Shown piece by piece: positions 8,696 to 15,408 of a stretch of 64,000 bases of DNA. A program made the translations under genes and the position numbers. The stretch covers positions 1 to 64,000 of the forward strand of contig CAZWBQ010000007.1 of NCBI GenBank assembly GCA_964632545.1, given 5' to 3'. The stretch's first letter is position 1. Each line of letters opens with the position of its first letter. The DNA comes from UBA7398 sp964632545 (GTDB lineage: Bacteria; Actinomycetota; Actinomycetes; Nanopelagicales; Nanopelagicaceae). The notes beneath the pieces are model-generated. The model worked only from the letters and a program-made list of their open reading frames with translations, was not told where the DNA came from and did not search any database.

Positions 8696-10317
8696 CCGAA
8701 GAAATTTTGGCAGCGCTTGATGATGAGCAGCGCGCAGTCGCACTTGCAGTTCATGGACCGGTCTGTGTTATTGCCGGTGCGGGCACTGGGAAAACTCGGG
8801 CGATCACACATCGATTGGCTTATGCAGTTGATATCGGAATAGTTGAACCAAATAAAATTTTGGCGCTAACTTTTACCGCCCGGGCTGCTGGTGAAATGCG
8901 AGCACGACTTCGAACTTTAGGAATTCCAAATGTTGCTGCGCGAACTTTTCACTCCGCCGCGTTAAAACAGTTGATGTACTTCTGGCCTCATGTTTTAGGT
9001 GGTCGCTTCCCTTCGCTCCTAACCTCTAAGACAGGTTTCATCACGGAAGCAATTAATCGGGCGGAAGTAAATGCACCAAAGAACAACGCTTTGCTGCGCG
9101 ATATTGCCAGTGAAATTGAGTGGGCAAAAGTTCTCGGGTTTGCGCCAGCCGAGTATCCCGAAGCAGCTAATAATTACTCGCGCTCGGTAAAAGTAAGCGG
9201 AAATCGCTACTATTCCGAAGATATTGCAAAAATTTATCAAGCTTATGAATCGCTAAAACAACAAGAGCGAGCCGTGGATTTTGAGGATGTTCTCTTATTA
9301 ACAGTTGGAATGCTCGAAGAAGATCGCGATGTGCGCGAGCGGGTGCGAGATCAATATCGTTATTTCACAGTTGATGAATATCAGGACGTTTCACCGCTGC
9401 AGCAACGGCTCTTAGATCTATGGGTAGGCACACGAAGAGATTTATGTGTAGTTGGTGATCCTGCCCAAACTATTTACTCCTTCGCCGGCGCAACCCCAGC
9501 ATTCTTGTTGAATTTTACAAGTCGATATCCCGATGCTGAAGTAATTCGCTTGAACCGTGGTTACCGTTCTTCGCCGGAAATTATCCATACTGCAAATGCA
9601 ATTTTACGTAACTCGTTACTTGGCCATGAGCTATCGGCACATAATGATCATGGTGATCGACCTACCGTTCATAAATTTTCCACCGATAAAGAAGAAGCGG
9701 TTGCGGTTATCGCGGCGATTAAAAACGATTTAGAGAGCGGAATAATCGCGCAAGATATTGCAATTCTTGCTCGCACAAATTCACAACTCGACCTGTTAGA
9801 GAAAGCTTTTATTGCGGCGGGAATTGAACATCAAGTTAAAAACTCCGAACGATTCTTTAATCGGACTGAAGTTCGAGATTTAATGAAAGTAATAAGAAAT
9901 GCTTCAGTTTTATCTGAAGTAAATGGTGATTGGCTAAATGATTTGATTTCGGCAATTAAGCCATTCGGTGATGGTGAATATGTCAGAGCTTTTATGCAAT
10001 TAGGCCGAGAACTTTCCCAAGAAGGCGTTAACTCACTTCGCGGATATTTACGTGAGCTAGAAGATCGCGCGGAACAGAACAACCCACCAACACTGCCTGG
10101 CGTTGCGTTAGCAACGTTGCATGCCGCAAAAGGCTTGGAATGGGAACGAGTTTATTTAATTGGTGTAAGTGAAGGGGTTCTTCCATGGAGTGAGCCAATC
10201 GAAGAAGAGCGCCGGCTTTTCTATGTTGGATTAACTCGTGCAAAGCGTTCGCTCACCCTTACCTATCACCAGACTCCGAGCCGATTCTTGGCTGAAGCGG
10301 GCTTGGTTATCCCGTAA
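8683..10317 (+). CDS. UvrD2-like SF1A DNA helicase, short form
   Basis: The protein has 544 residues with all SF1A motifs: GAGTGKT, TFTARAAGEM, DEYQDVSPLQ, GDPAQTIYSFAGA, NRGYRSS, LHAAKGLEWE and VGLTRAKRS. The N-terminal DDEQ-x-AV Q-motif region and the position after nudC and before whiB7 match actinobacterial UvrD2. Mycobacterial UvrD2 is about 700 residues with a C-terminal HRDC domain; here the protein stops shortly after motif VI (LTYHQTPSRFLAEAG), so the HRDC domain and the tetracysteine linker are missing. It should be a 3'-5' DNA translocase or helicase for repair. The start overlaps nudC and is preceded by GGTGAGG. PcrA-like assignment is the alternative. Confidence 0.85.
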   Translation: MAQLAEEILAALDDEQRAVALAVHGPVCVIAGAGTGKTRAITHRLAYAVDIGIVEPNKILALTFTARAAGEMRARLRTLGIPNVAARTFHSAALKQLMYFWPHVLGGRFPSLLTSKTGFITEAINRAEVNAPKNNALLRDIASEIEWAKVLGFAPAEYPEAANNYSRSVKVSGNRYYSEDIAKIYQAYESLKQQERAVDFEDVLLLTVGMLEEDRDVRERVRDQYRYFTVDEYQDVSPLQQRLLDLWVGTRRDLCVVGDPAQTIYSFAGATPAFLLNFTSRYPDAEVIRLNRGYRSSPEIIHTANAILRNSLLGHELSAHNDHGDRPTVHKFSTDKEEAVAVIAAIKNDLESGIIAQDIAILARTNSQLDLLEKAFIAAGIEHQVKNSERFFNRTEVRDLMKVIRNASVLSEVNGDWLNDLISAIKPFGDGEYVRAFMQLGRELSQEGVNSLRGYLRELEDRAEQNNPPTLPGVALATLHAAKGLEWERVYLIGVSEGVLPWSEPIEEERRLFYVGLTRAKRSLTLTYHQTPSRFLAEAGLVIP

Positions 10318-10356
10318 TTAATTGATTTGCGTCACTCTCTACTCATGGTTTACTCT
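10315..10356 (+). promoter_or_regulatory. Candidate whiB7 promoter with AT-rich upstream element
   Basis: An AT-rich run (TAATTAATTGAT, 10315-10326) directly abuts a -35-like TTGCGT (10327-10332), followed after 18 bases by a -10-like TACTCT (10351-10356). Mycobacterial WhiB7 promoters are known to have AT-rich DNA just upstream of the -35, bound by the WhiB7 AT-hook while it contacts SigA. The layout therefore suggests autoregulation. The hexamers are only moderate matches, so the call is inferential. Confidence 0.45.
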
Positions 10357-10407
10357 TACGGCTCAACGTTTTACCCAGCGTAAAACACGAATATCTGGAG
10401 GCAGAAG

Positions 10408-10587
10408 ATGAGCGCAACGCTTATCGCAAGCAAAGGCACCGCTGTTGCGGGCTGGCGCGCGCCTGCTCTCCGCCGAGATAACCATTTACATTCTCGCGTT
10501 CTGGTCGCAAATAGTTTTACGAGCTATTTCGCAACTAAGAACTATTCGGCCAAGGCCTATCAAGGCACCTGGAGCGCTATCGGTTAA
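10408..10587 (+). CDS. Small upstream ORF in the whiB7 leader (59 residues)
   Basis: An ATG at 10408, preceded by the strong ribosome site GGAGG (10397-10401), opens a 59-codon frame ending in TAA at 10585-10587. The peptide starts MSATLIASKGTAVAG, has a basic middle (APALRRDNHLHSR) and a Ser/Thr/Tyr-rich end. It resembles no family I know. It is followed 23 bases later by a strong intrinsic terminator and then by whiB7. This is the arrangement of the known uORF-attenuator leaders of whiB7/wblC genes, in which ribosome stalling by antibiotics relieves termination. It is longer than a minimal leader peptide, so it could also be a real small protein. Confidence 0.65.
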   Translation: MSATLIASKGTAVAGWRAPALRRDNHLHSRVLVANSFTSYFATKNYSAKAYQGTWSAIG

Positions 10588-10610
10588 TTAAAAACCGAGA
10601 GGAACCCCAG

Positions 10611-10645
10611 GGGCCACGAATCCAAAAGGATTCGGGCCCTTTTTT
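10611..10645 (+). terminator. Intrinsic terminator/attenuator between uORF and whiB7
   Basis: GGGCC-A-CGAATCC (10611-10623) pairs with GGATTCG-GGCCC (10628-10639) around an AAAA loop: 12 base pairs with one bulged A, followed immediately by six T (10640-10645). It sits between the uORF stop and the whiB7 ribosome site, so it would cut off whiB7 unless disrupted. Upstream CGGTT/AACCG (10581-10596) could form a competing small hairpin. Confidence 0.85.
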
Positions 10646-10699
10646 CATTCCACCAAAAGAAAAAAACCAGCAGTACTTATCGAAAGGCAAGGTGAGGAC

Positions 10700-11098
10700 A
10701 TGACAGTTCTCTTCAGTGAATTATTAATCCCAGGTTGGGCCGAAGGCGAAAACGCAAAGATTGGTTTAGATGCAGTCACCGGCAACTATGGATCCACATT
10801 TGGCGATAGCGGCGCAACAACGTTGCCATGTCATAACACTGACCCAGAAACCTTCTTCTCTGATAAGCCTGCCGAGATTTCATATGCAAAGGCGCTCTGT
10901 GGCGATTGCCCAGTACAACGCGCGTGTTTGCAAGGTGCGCTCTCTCGCCAAGAGCCAGTTGGCGTATGGGGCGGAGAGTTATTTGAAGACGGGAAAGTCA
11001 TAGCGGCCAAGCGAATGCCAGGCCGGCCAAGAAACGTTGTGGAGTTAACTTCAGAGGAAGTTGATTTTGCAGAGTTGATGGAGTCGGTAGCGAGCTAA
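10700..11098 (+). CDS. whiB7: WhiB7-type redox-sensing transcription regulator
   Basis: A 132-residue Wbl protein. The Fe-S ligands are Cys44, Cys67, Cys70 and Cys76 (C-X22-C-X2-C-X5-C); the G(V)WGGE turn is at 88-93. Directly after it comes an AT-hook-like PGRPR (107-111), the feature that separates WhiB7 from other Wbl proteins. WhiB7 binds the SigA region 4 and activates intrinsic antibiotic resistance genes. Position after uvrD2 agrees with mycobacteria. The N-terminal ~40 residues before Cys44 are longer than usual, so a downstream start is possible, but the ATG at 10700 follows AAGGTGAGG. Expression is probably controlled by the uORF and terminator upstream. The C-terminal acidic tail of ~20 residues is unusual. 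Confidence 0.88.
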   Translation: MTVLFSELLIPGWAEGENAKIGLDAVTGNYGSTFGDSGATTLPCHNTDPETFFSDKPAEISYAKALCGDCPVQRACLQGALSRQEPVGVWGGELFEDGKVIAAKRMPGRPRNVVELTSEEVDFAELMESVAS

Positions 11099-11103
11099 TT
11101 CAA

Positions 11104-12315
11104 TTATTGCTCGCGCCAATGACAACCGCATTCGTTATGGAATCCCCACCGCGAGCGAGTTGGTTGTGAAATTTGATCTACTTGGAATTGCGTAATTGTT
11201 CCAAGAAAATCAGAAGTCCCACAATCCGCGAATTGCGCAACATCAATGGCGACTAACCCGGCAATAAAAGTTGCAACTGCTGCTGGAACTTCACGTTGCG
11301 GCAGCAGTTTGCGAGATTGCAATAGTTCATAGCTCTGCAAGTCGCGATCTTTTAGCGATAATTCAATACATCGCAAGCAAGGAGTTTTACCCGAGCGAAC
11401 CATTGGTCCAATTGAAAATTTTCCAGAAGAGAGTTCATCGATAATTAGAAACGGAACCGATTCCGACATCCATCTTTGCAAGTAATCAGCTTTCGGAAAA
11501 CCTATTGAAATAATGAGTTTTGGTGTAAAAACTCGATTTCGCCCTTTACTTAATGTGGCTGATCTAGATTTAGGGAAAAGCGCACAATGCGTCTCCATCT
11601 CCTTGATAGCAACTGATTTTTCTACTCCAATTTCGTTATTGCGGAGATAGTTTCCAGAAAGGTCGATGGCGGTAAATTTAGATGCGCTGCCATTTTTCGG
11701 TTCGTGATCAGAGTAGTAAATTGATTGAAAGCCACTCGCCATTAAAGCAGCGCCGAGATTGATTGCAATCCTAGATTTTCCAAAAATTAAAATCGGAAAT
11801 TCAGTGCGACGTTGCATAATTGAAATTCCACTGTCTAGTGCACCAACGCGCCAGGTTGCAATTTCAAGTTCTGGAAGTAACCTTTCAGTTATCGCAGCCA
11901 CTGAGCCGTCAAACTGCGCCCCACTATCTTTCTCTTCAAAGCGATGGTTCAGAATTAGTCGAGGTTGAATCAGGTCGATTAATCCCGATTTTAACAACTG
12001 CTCAGAGATGAGTTTTAGTAACTGCAATTGTGCACCGGATCGTTCCGAAATTTCAGTTAGGGTAAGTTTCCCGTTGAAATAATGTAGAACTTTTAATATA
12101 AATGTTGGCGAGAAGCTAGATTCAAGAATAATCCCATGTGATCTGCCGCCAACGTAGATTTCCAATCCAGTGGAGTTTGTAAAATTCTTAGCGCTAGCGG
12201 TTACAGCAGTTGCTGAAACGCCAACCTTTAATCGAGGTTGCGATTTTTCATTCATGTGATGGTTCATTAGCGAACTTTGAGCTGGATTGAAGCTCAACCC
12301 AATACTTGCTATCAA
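11104..12315 (-). CDS. Orphan TOMM/ThiF-E1-like protein
   Basis: The frame is 403 residues from a TTG at 12315; an ATG at 12267 (MNHHMNEK) is a plausible alternative start, and neither has a clear ribosome site. The N-terminal third looks like a winged-helix peptide-recognition region, the middle has a Rossmann-like segment (FPILIFGKSRIAINLGAAL), and the C terminus has two cysteine pairs, CLRC and ECGC, that would form the zinc site of E1-like proteins of azole (TOMM) biosynthesis. A partner YcaO cyclodehydratase or an obvious precursor is not in the window. Similar orphan genes sit near uvrD2/whiB7 in many actinobacteria. Function is unknown; a classical glycine-rich ATP motif is not clear, so it may be non-catalytic. 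It is convergent with whiB7, 5 bases apart. Confidence 0.62.
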   Translation of the reverse strand: MIASIGLSFNPAQSSLMNHHMNEKSQPRLKVGVSATAVTASAKNFTNSTGLEIYVGGRSHGIILESSFSPTFILKVLHYFNGKLTLTEISERSGAQLQLLKLISEQLLKSGLIDLIQPRLILNHRFEEKDSGAQFDGSVAAITERLLPELEIATWRVGALDSGISIMQRRTEFPILIFGKSRIAINLGAALMASGFQSIYYSDHEPKNGSASKFTAIDLSGNYLRNNEIGVEKSVAIKEMETHCALFPKSRSATLSKGRNRVFTPKLIISIGFPKADYLQRWMSESVPFLIIDELSSGKFSIGPMVRSGKTPCLRCIELSLKDRDLQSYELLQSRKLLPQREVPAAVATFIAGLVAIDVAQFADCGTSDFLGTITQFQVDQISQPTRSRWGFHNECGCHWREQ

Positions 12316-12376
12316 AACATGTGGAGAAGTAGGCCTAAAAAATCAATCCGTTACTGGGGAGCGCCATTTCAGTAAT

Positions 12377-12417
12377 AAAAAAATCAAGGCCGCCCCGTAA
12401 GAGACGACCTCGACCTT
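12377..12417 (-). terminator. Intrinsic terminator after the DUF5679 gene
   Basis: Read on the minus strand, AAGGTCG (12417-12411) pairs with CGGCCTT (12392-12386), with one G-T pair and a further partly paired interior, and is followed within three bases by seven T (12383-12377). It lies 20 bases downstream of the small gene at 12437-12598. Confidence 0.7.
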
Positions 12418-12436
12418 TAAATCTTTTGGAAAAGCT

Positions 12437-12598
12437 TTATTGCGCCTTGCCGAGAATGCGGTTGACCTTGGTGCCACATGTTGGGCAAATACCCTGTGCC
12501 ATGCGACGACCTGACTCGGAGACTTTTACGTTTCCTTCGAACTCGCGCTTCGCTTTGCACTTAACGCAGTAAGCCTCGCCTTTATATGTCTCTGCCAT
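12437..12598 (-). CDS. DUF5679-type small zinc-ribbon protein
   Basis: A 53-residue protein with an ATG at 12598 behind a strong TAGGAGA ribosome site and a TAA at 12439-12437. Two knuckles, CVKC near residues 11-14 and CPTC near 38-41, would bind one zinc; the rest is basic (KAKREFEG, VSESGRRMAQG). The sequence MAETYKGEAYCVKCK matches the short actinobacterial DUF5679 family, whose role is not known; RNA or ribosome binding is a guess from size and charge. It sits between the E1-like gene and a YgjP-like peptidase on the same strand and has its own terminator. Confidence 0.8.
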   Translation of the reverse strand: MAETYKGEAYCVKCKAKREFEGNVKVSESGRRMAQGICPTCGTKVNRILGKAQ

Positions 12599-12718
12599 TT
12601 TTTTCTCCTATCGCCGCAGGCCGATGCGAGAGCCTCCCGCTATTGCCGTGCGAATGCGCTCACGATACCTCGCGCGCCACGCTTAAACCCTAGTTTGCAC
12701 AGGCGTGGGGCGGTTTTT

Positions 12719-13402
12719 TTACGCTCGAGCCCCAGATTCATAGCCTTCTAGGAAGGCGCTCGCCTTTTCGCCTTCGCCAAAGCGCTCCAAGAGGTCAATG
12801 AAGGCCTTTCCATGGTCGGGAACTCTTAAGTGGATTAACTCATGAACCAAGACATAATCGACGACGTAGCTGGGAGCGCCATTTAGCCGTTCTGAAATTC
12901 GAATGGTTCGATCAACTGTGGTGCAAGATCCCCATCGTTCGTTCATCGCCCGCCAGGTAACGCTGGCGGGGCGTTCGTTAAATTCTGGAAGGTAGATCGC
13001 CATCAACTCAATTGCGCGCTCGATTAGTTCGCTATCGCTACTTCGCTCACGTGCTTCTCGAGTCAGTACCCGTTCCACCATCTCCGGGATTAAATCTGCC
13101 ACTTGGCCACGCGGCAATCGCGCCGGAATCTGAATTACGATTGCGCCTTGTTCTCGATAAGCGCTAATTGATCGACTCCGGCGAGTATTTCTAATTATTC
13201 GAATCTCCGCGCCACCGGTCGATGGTGAGGCTGGAATTCGAACCTCTGGGGCAATCGGAATTGCCGATTTTCCACTGCGCACTCGTTTTGGCGCTCGCTG
13301 CTTCTTATCAATTTGATTTACTGGCATATCGGCGAAGTTAGCGGGAAAGATCTCTCCTTGTATGAAGTTATCCAGAGAAAATGACCTGGCGCTCTTATCC
13401 AC
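12719..13402 (-). CDS. YgjP-like (DUF45) M48-type metallopeptidase
   Basis: A 227-residue protein starting at GTG 13402, with AGGA placed 5 bases upstream. The active site is HELIH (187-191) with a third ligand in DHGKAF (His197), and the family-typical RWGSC is at 156-160. These define the YgjP/WLM-like zinc peptidase group often annotated as M48 family. The first ~60 residues are basic and low-complexity and precede the domain. No signal peptide or membrane helix is visible, so it is cytoplasmic. Substrate is unknown. A DnaA-box-like nonamer overlaps its start codon. Confidence 0.8.
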   Translation of the reverse strand: MDKSARSFSLDNFIQGEIFPANFADMPVNQIDKKQRAPKRVRSGKSAIPIAPEVRIPASPSTGGAEIRIIRNTRRSRSISAYREQGAIVIQIPARLPRGQVADLIPEMVERVLTREARERSSDSELIERAIELMAIYLPEFNERPASVTWRAMNERWGSCTTVDRTIRISERLNGAPSYVVDYVLVHELIHLRVPDHGKAFIDLLERFGEGEKASAFLEGYESGARA

Positions 13403-13490
13403 TATTCCTGCTCTCTTTTGATCGGCCTGCCGCCAGAGCTAATTATGAGTTATCCACCTAAAAGTTCGAGTTATCAACACCTTATCAACA
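13395..13490 (+). other. Cluster of four DnaA-box-like nonamers
   Basis: Four same-strand nonamers each match TTATCCACA at 8 of 9 bases: TTATCCACT (13395-13403), TTATCCACC (13450-13458), TTATCAACA (13471-13479) and TTATCAACA (13482-13490). A weaker reverse copy (TTATCAACC on the minus strand) is at 13641-13633. Directly downstream, 13491-13625 is very AT-rich. The arrangement recalls a DnaA-binding locus, but no dnaA or dnaN is nearby. Confidence 0.4.
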
Positions 13491-13669
13491 GCCAATTTTT
13501 TTCTGCGAAATCTTAAGTATTGATTGAGAGTTTCAATATATTAAATTCTTATAAATCGATTGAAAAATAATTACTTCGCTCAGCACTATTTTTAGCAAAT
13601 TTAAATTAAATTGATAAATGTCACTCGAAGTAGGTTGATAATTGTCTGTGAGTGTCGTACTTTGCGGTT

Positions 13670-13750
13670 ACGAAGTCCTCGGATAACCGTTCATTATCTG
13701 CAAGGGGAAGGCAGATAAAGAATCGTGCGCCCGGGGGCTTCGCTTTTTTA
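13670..13750 (+). ncRNA. Candidate structured small RNA
   Basis: In the 356-base space between two minus-strand genes, a plus-strand RNA would fold well. CGAAGTCCTCGG (13671-13682) pairs over 12 positions (two G-T) with CCGGGGGCTTCG (13731-13742), directly followed by a six-T tract (13744-13749). Nested inside is a perfect 8-base-pair hairpin, TTATCTGC (13694-13701) with GCAGATAA (13711-13718), around a G-rich 9-base loop. Upstream, TTGATA (13635-13640) and TACTTT (13658-13663) are 17 bases apart and could be its promoter. I do not recognise the family; it lacks the SRP RNA core. It is also antisense-adjacent to the 3' end of the DUF2342 gene. Confidence 0.5.
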
Positions 13751-13758
13751 TTTTAAAG

Positions 13759-15060
13759 TTAAATTAACCCAGATAAATCGTCTGGGACAATTGTGCTCTT
13801 CAAAAACTTGATTGGATCAGCTAAATCACCTTGTTCTGGTAGCAAAACCGAATCTTCCCAAAGCCGATCGCGATTTTCATTTTTCATTTCGCCGATTTCT
13901 CGCCAAAAGGCAGCACATTCGCGCGCTCTACGTGGTGAAACTTCCAACCCAACGAGTGCAGCAAAGAGTTGTTGCGTTGGAGATTGCGTTGCGCGTCGAC
14001 GAGATTGGGTTTCACGAAGTTTAATTAACGATGGCAATCGATTTCCGGCAGCTTCGACTACAACTTGATCAATCCAACCTTCAATTAACGCGAGCGCCAT
14101 CTCTAACTTGGCTAGCGCGTTGCTCTGTTCTCCGGTTTCTGCTGGAGTAAACATGCCACTAGTAAGTGCGTGTGAAATAGACTCTGGATTTGCTGGGTCT
14201 AATTCACCAGAAGCGAGCGCATCTTGCGCTTGCTGTTGAATTGCAGAGAAATCTATTCGAATTCCTTTGCCATAAGCACTTATAGTTTTCTCTAAATACT
14301 CCGTTAACCATGGGGTGTGTGCAAATAGTCGAGCGGTTGAAATTTCACGGAGCGCTAAGAAAATACGAACTTCCGTTTCGGGTATTTCAAGCCCTTCACT
14401 CCACTTGGCAACATTTTGGGGAATTAGGAATGTGCGCGCTGGTTTCAAAAGTGGCAGAGCCACATCGTTAGCGCCAGTCACTGTTGTAGCGAGGTTTCCA
14501 ATAGTTTGACCCAGTTGAGTTGCAATCATCGAACTCATAAAAGTGGACATTACTCCGGCAATATTTCCAATACCTGGAAACTGCATTTCAGCAGCGTTGG
14601 TTTGGTCTGTAATTGCACTTGCCATTCCTTGGCTTAGGCCTTCTATCAAAGGCTTTGCTAATTCATGCCAGCCAGTTAAAGAAGCGTCAATCCATGCTCG
14701 CCTTCCCATTGCACAATTTTCGGGAATTCCGATTGATGGGAAAGTAGTCGCGCCATCCACCCATAAATCTGCAATCGTAAACGCTTCGTGAATTTGATTT
14801 AGTTCGCTAACTCCTACCGGCAATTCACTATGAGCGCTTAAAGTTTTTCTTGAGATATCTCGAATTACATCGCGGGATAGATTTGTGGAGGGTCCGGAAC
14901 CGGTTAATGATGCAATCAATGATTTGATATCAAGTCCCATTCCGGAGAATTGTTTAAATATTTCAGAGAATTGCGGATTTTCTTCTGGATTGCCGTCGCT
15001 ATTTTCCGAATTATTTGGGCCATCATCGTTAGGTGGCACAAATCCAAAATTTCCGCTCAT
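13759..15060 (-). CDS. DUF2342 / zinc-dependent metalloprotease superfamily protein
   Basis: A 433-residue protein resembling the actinobacterial DUF2342 family (annotated as zinc-dependent metalloprotease or F420-associated), from memory the counterpart of the gene next to the PDZ protease near whiB7 in mycobacteria. Recognisable parts are the Asp/Asn-rich N terminus, the QLGQTIGNLAT segment, LLIP-type FLIPQNVAKWSEG and the LFAHTPWL helix. The helix that would carry HExxH reads LALREISTARLF, with no HExxH, so protease activity is doubtful. It is divergent from the gene at 15139. Its start is preceded by AAGAAGGGG, with a longer than normal spacing. Confidence 0.7.
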   Translation of the reverse strand: MSGNFGFVPPNDDGPNNSENSDGNPEENPQFSEIFKQFSGMGLDIKSLIASLTGSGPSTNLSRDVIRDISRKTLSAHSELPVGVSELNQIHEAFTIADLWVDGATTFPSIGIPENCAMGRRAWIDASLTGWHELAKPLIEGLSQGMASAITDQTNAAEMQFPGIGNIAGVMSTFMSSMIATQLGQTIGNLATTVTGANDVALPLLKPARTFLIPQNVAKWSEGLEIPETEVRIFLALREISTARLFAHTPWLTEYLEKTISAYGKGIRIDFSAIQQQAQDALASGELDPANPESISHALTSGMFTPAETGEQSNALAKLEMALALIEGWIDQVVVEAAGNRLPSLIKLRETQSRRRATQSPTQQLFAALVGLEVSPRRARECAAFWREIGEMKNENRDRLWEDSVLLPEQGDLADPIKFLKSTIVPDDLSGLI

Positions 15061-15138
15061 CTAATTAAGGCCCCTTCTTAGTTACCGCTATAACCGCAAA
15101 AGTACTCGGTTTCTTCCCAACTGTTCTAGGCTAAGGGT

Positions 15139-15408
15139 ATGAACCCTGAAAGCTATTCCGTAGCTGCTGCTGCCACAGCCAGCGCACCAGTATCGGCGCT
15201 AATTTGGTGGTTAATTCCACTCTTCGCGCTAATTGGAGCTTTGGTTTACGTCCTTTGGCTTTCAAAATTTCAATCCAAGTTTGAGAATGAAACTAATCGA
15301 TCAGTTAATAACTTTCGTAAATTCCAAGATTCATTAGCAGTAAAACAAACTCCGATTAAGCCAATCATCCCAAATGAGGATACGAGTGCCGATAACACCT
15401 CTAGTTAA
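15139..15408 (+). CDS. Small single-pass membrane protein
   Basis: An 89-residue protein with one hydrophobic helix at about 22-43 (ALIWWLIPLFALIGALVYVL) and a charged, coil-prone tail containing NETNRSVNNFRKFQDSL. I recognise no family. The ATG at 15139 follows TAGGCT by six bases, a leaderless layout. Its last 35 bases overlap the start of the PDZ-S16 protease, which implies coupling and perhaps a common membrane complex. The hydrophobic N terminus with an Ala-rich leader would place the tail in the cytoplasm. Confidence 0.65.
   Translation: MNPESYSVAAAATASAPVSALIWWLIPLFALIGALVYVLWLSKFQSKFENETNRSVNNFRKFQDSLAVKQTPIKPIIPNEDTSADNTSS

Noticed and set aside
13690..13742. SRP (4.5S) RNA
   Set aside because: A short resemblance (GGCAGAT...GTGCGCCCGGG) was noted, but the essential GGAAGGAAGCAG core loop is absent.
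13395..13750. Replication origin (oriC)
   Set aside because: The DnaA-like boxes and AT-rich tract are suggestive, but no dnaA, dnaN, rpmH or gidB is near, and two of the boxes deviate. I report a box cluster, not an origin.
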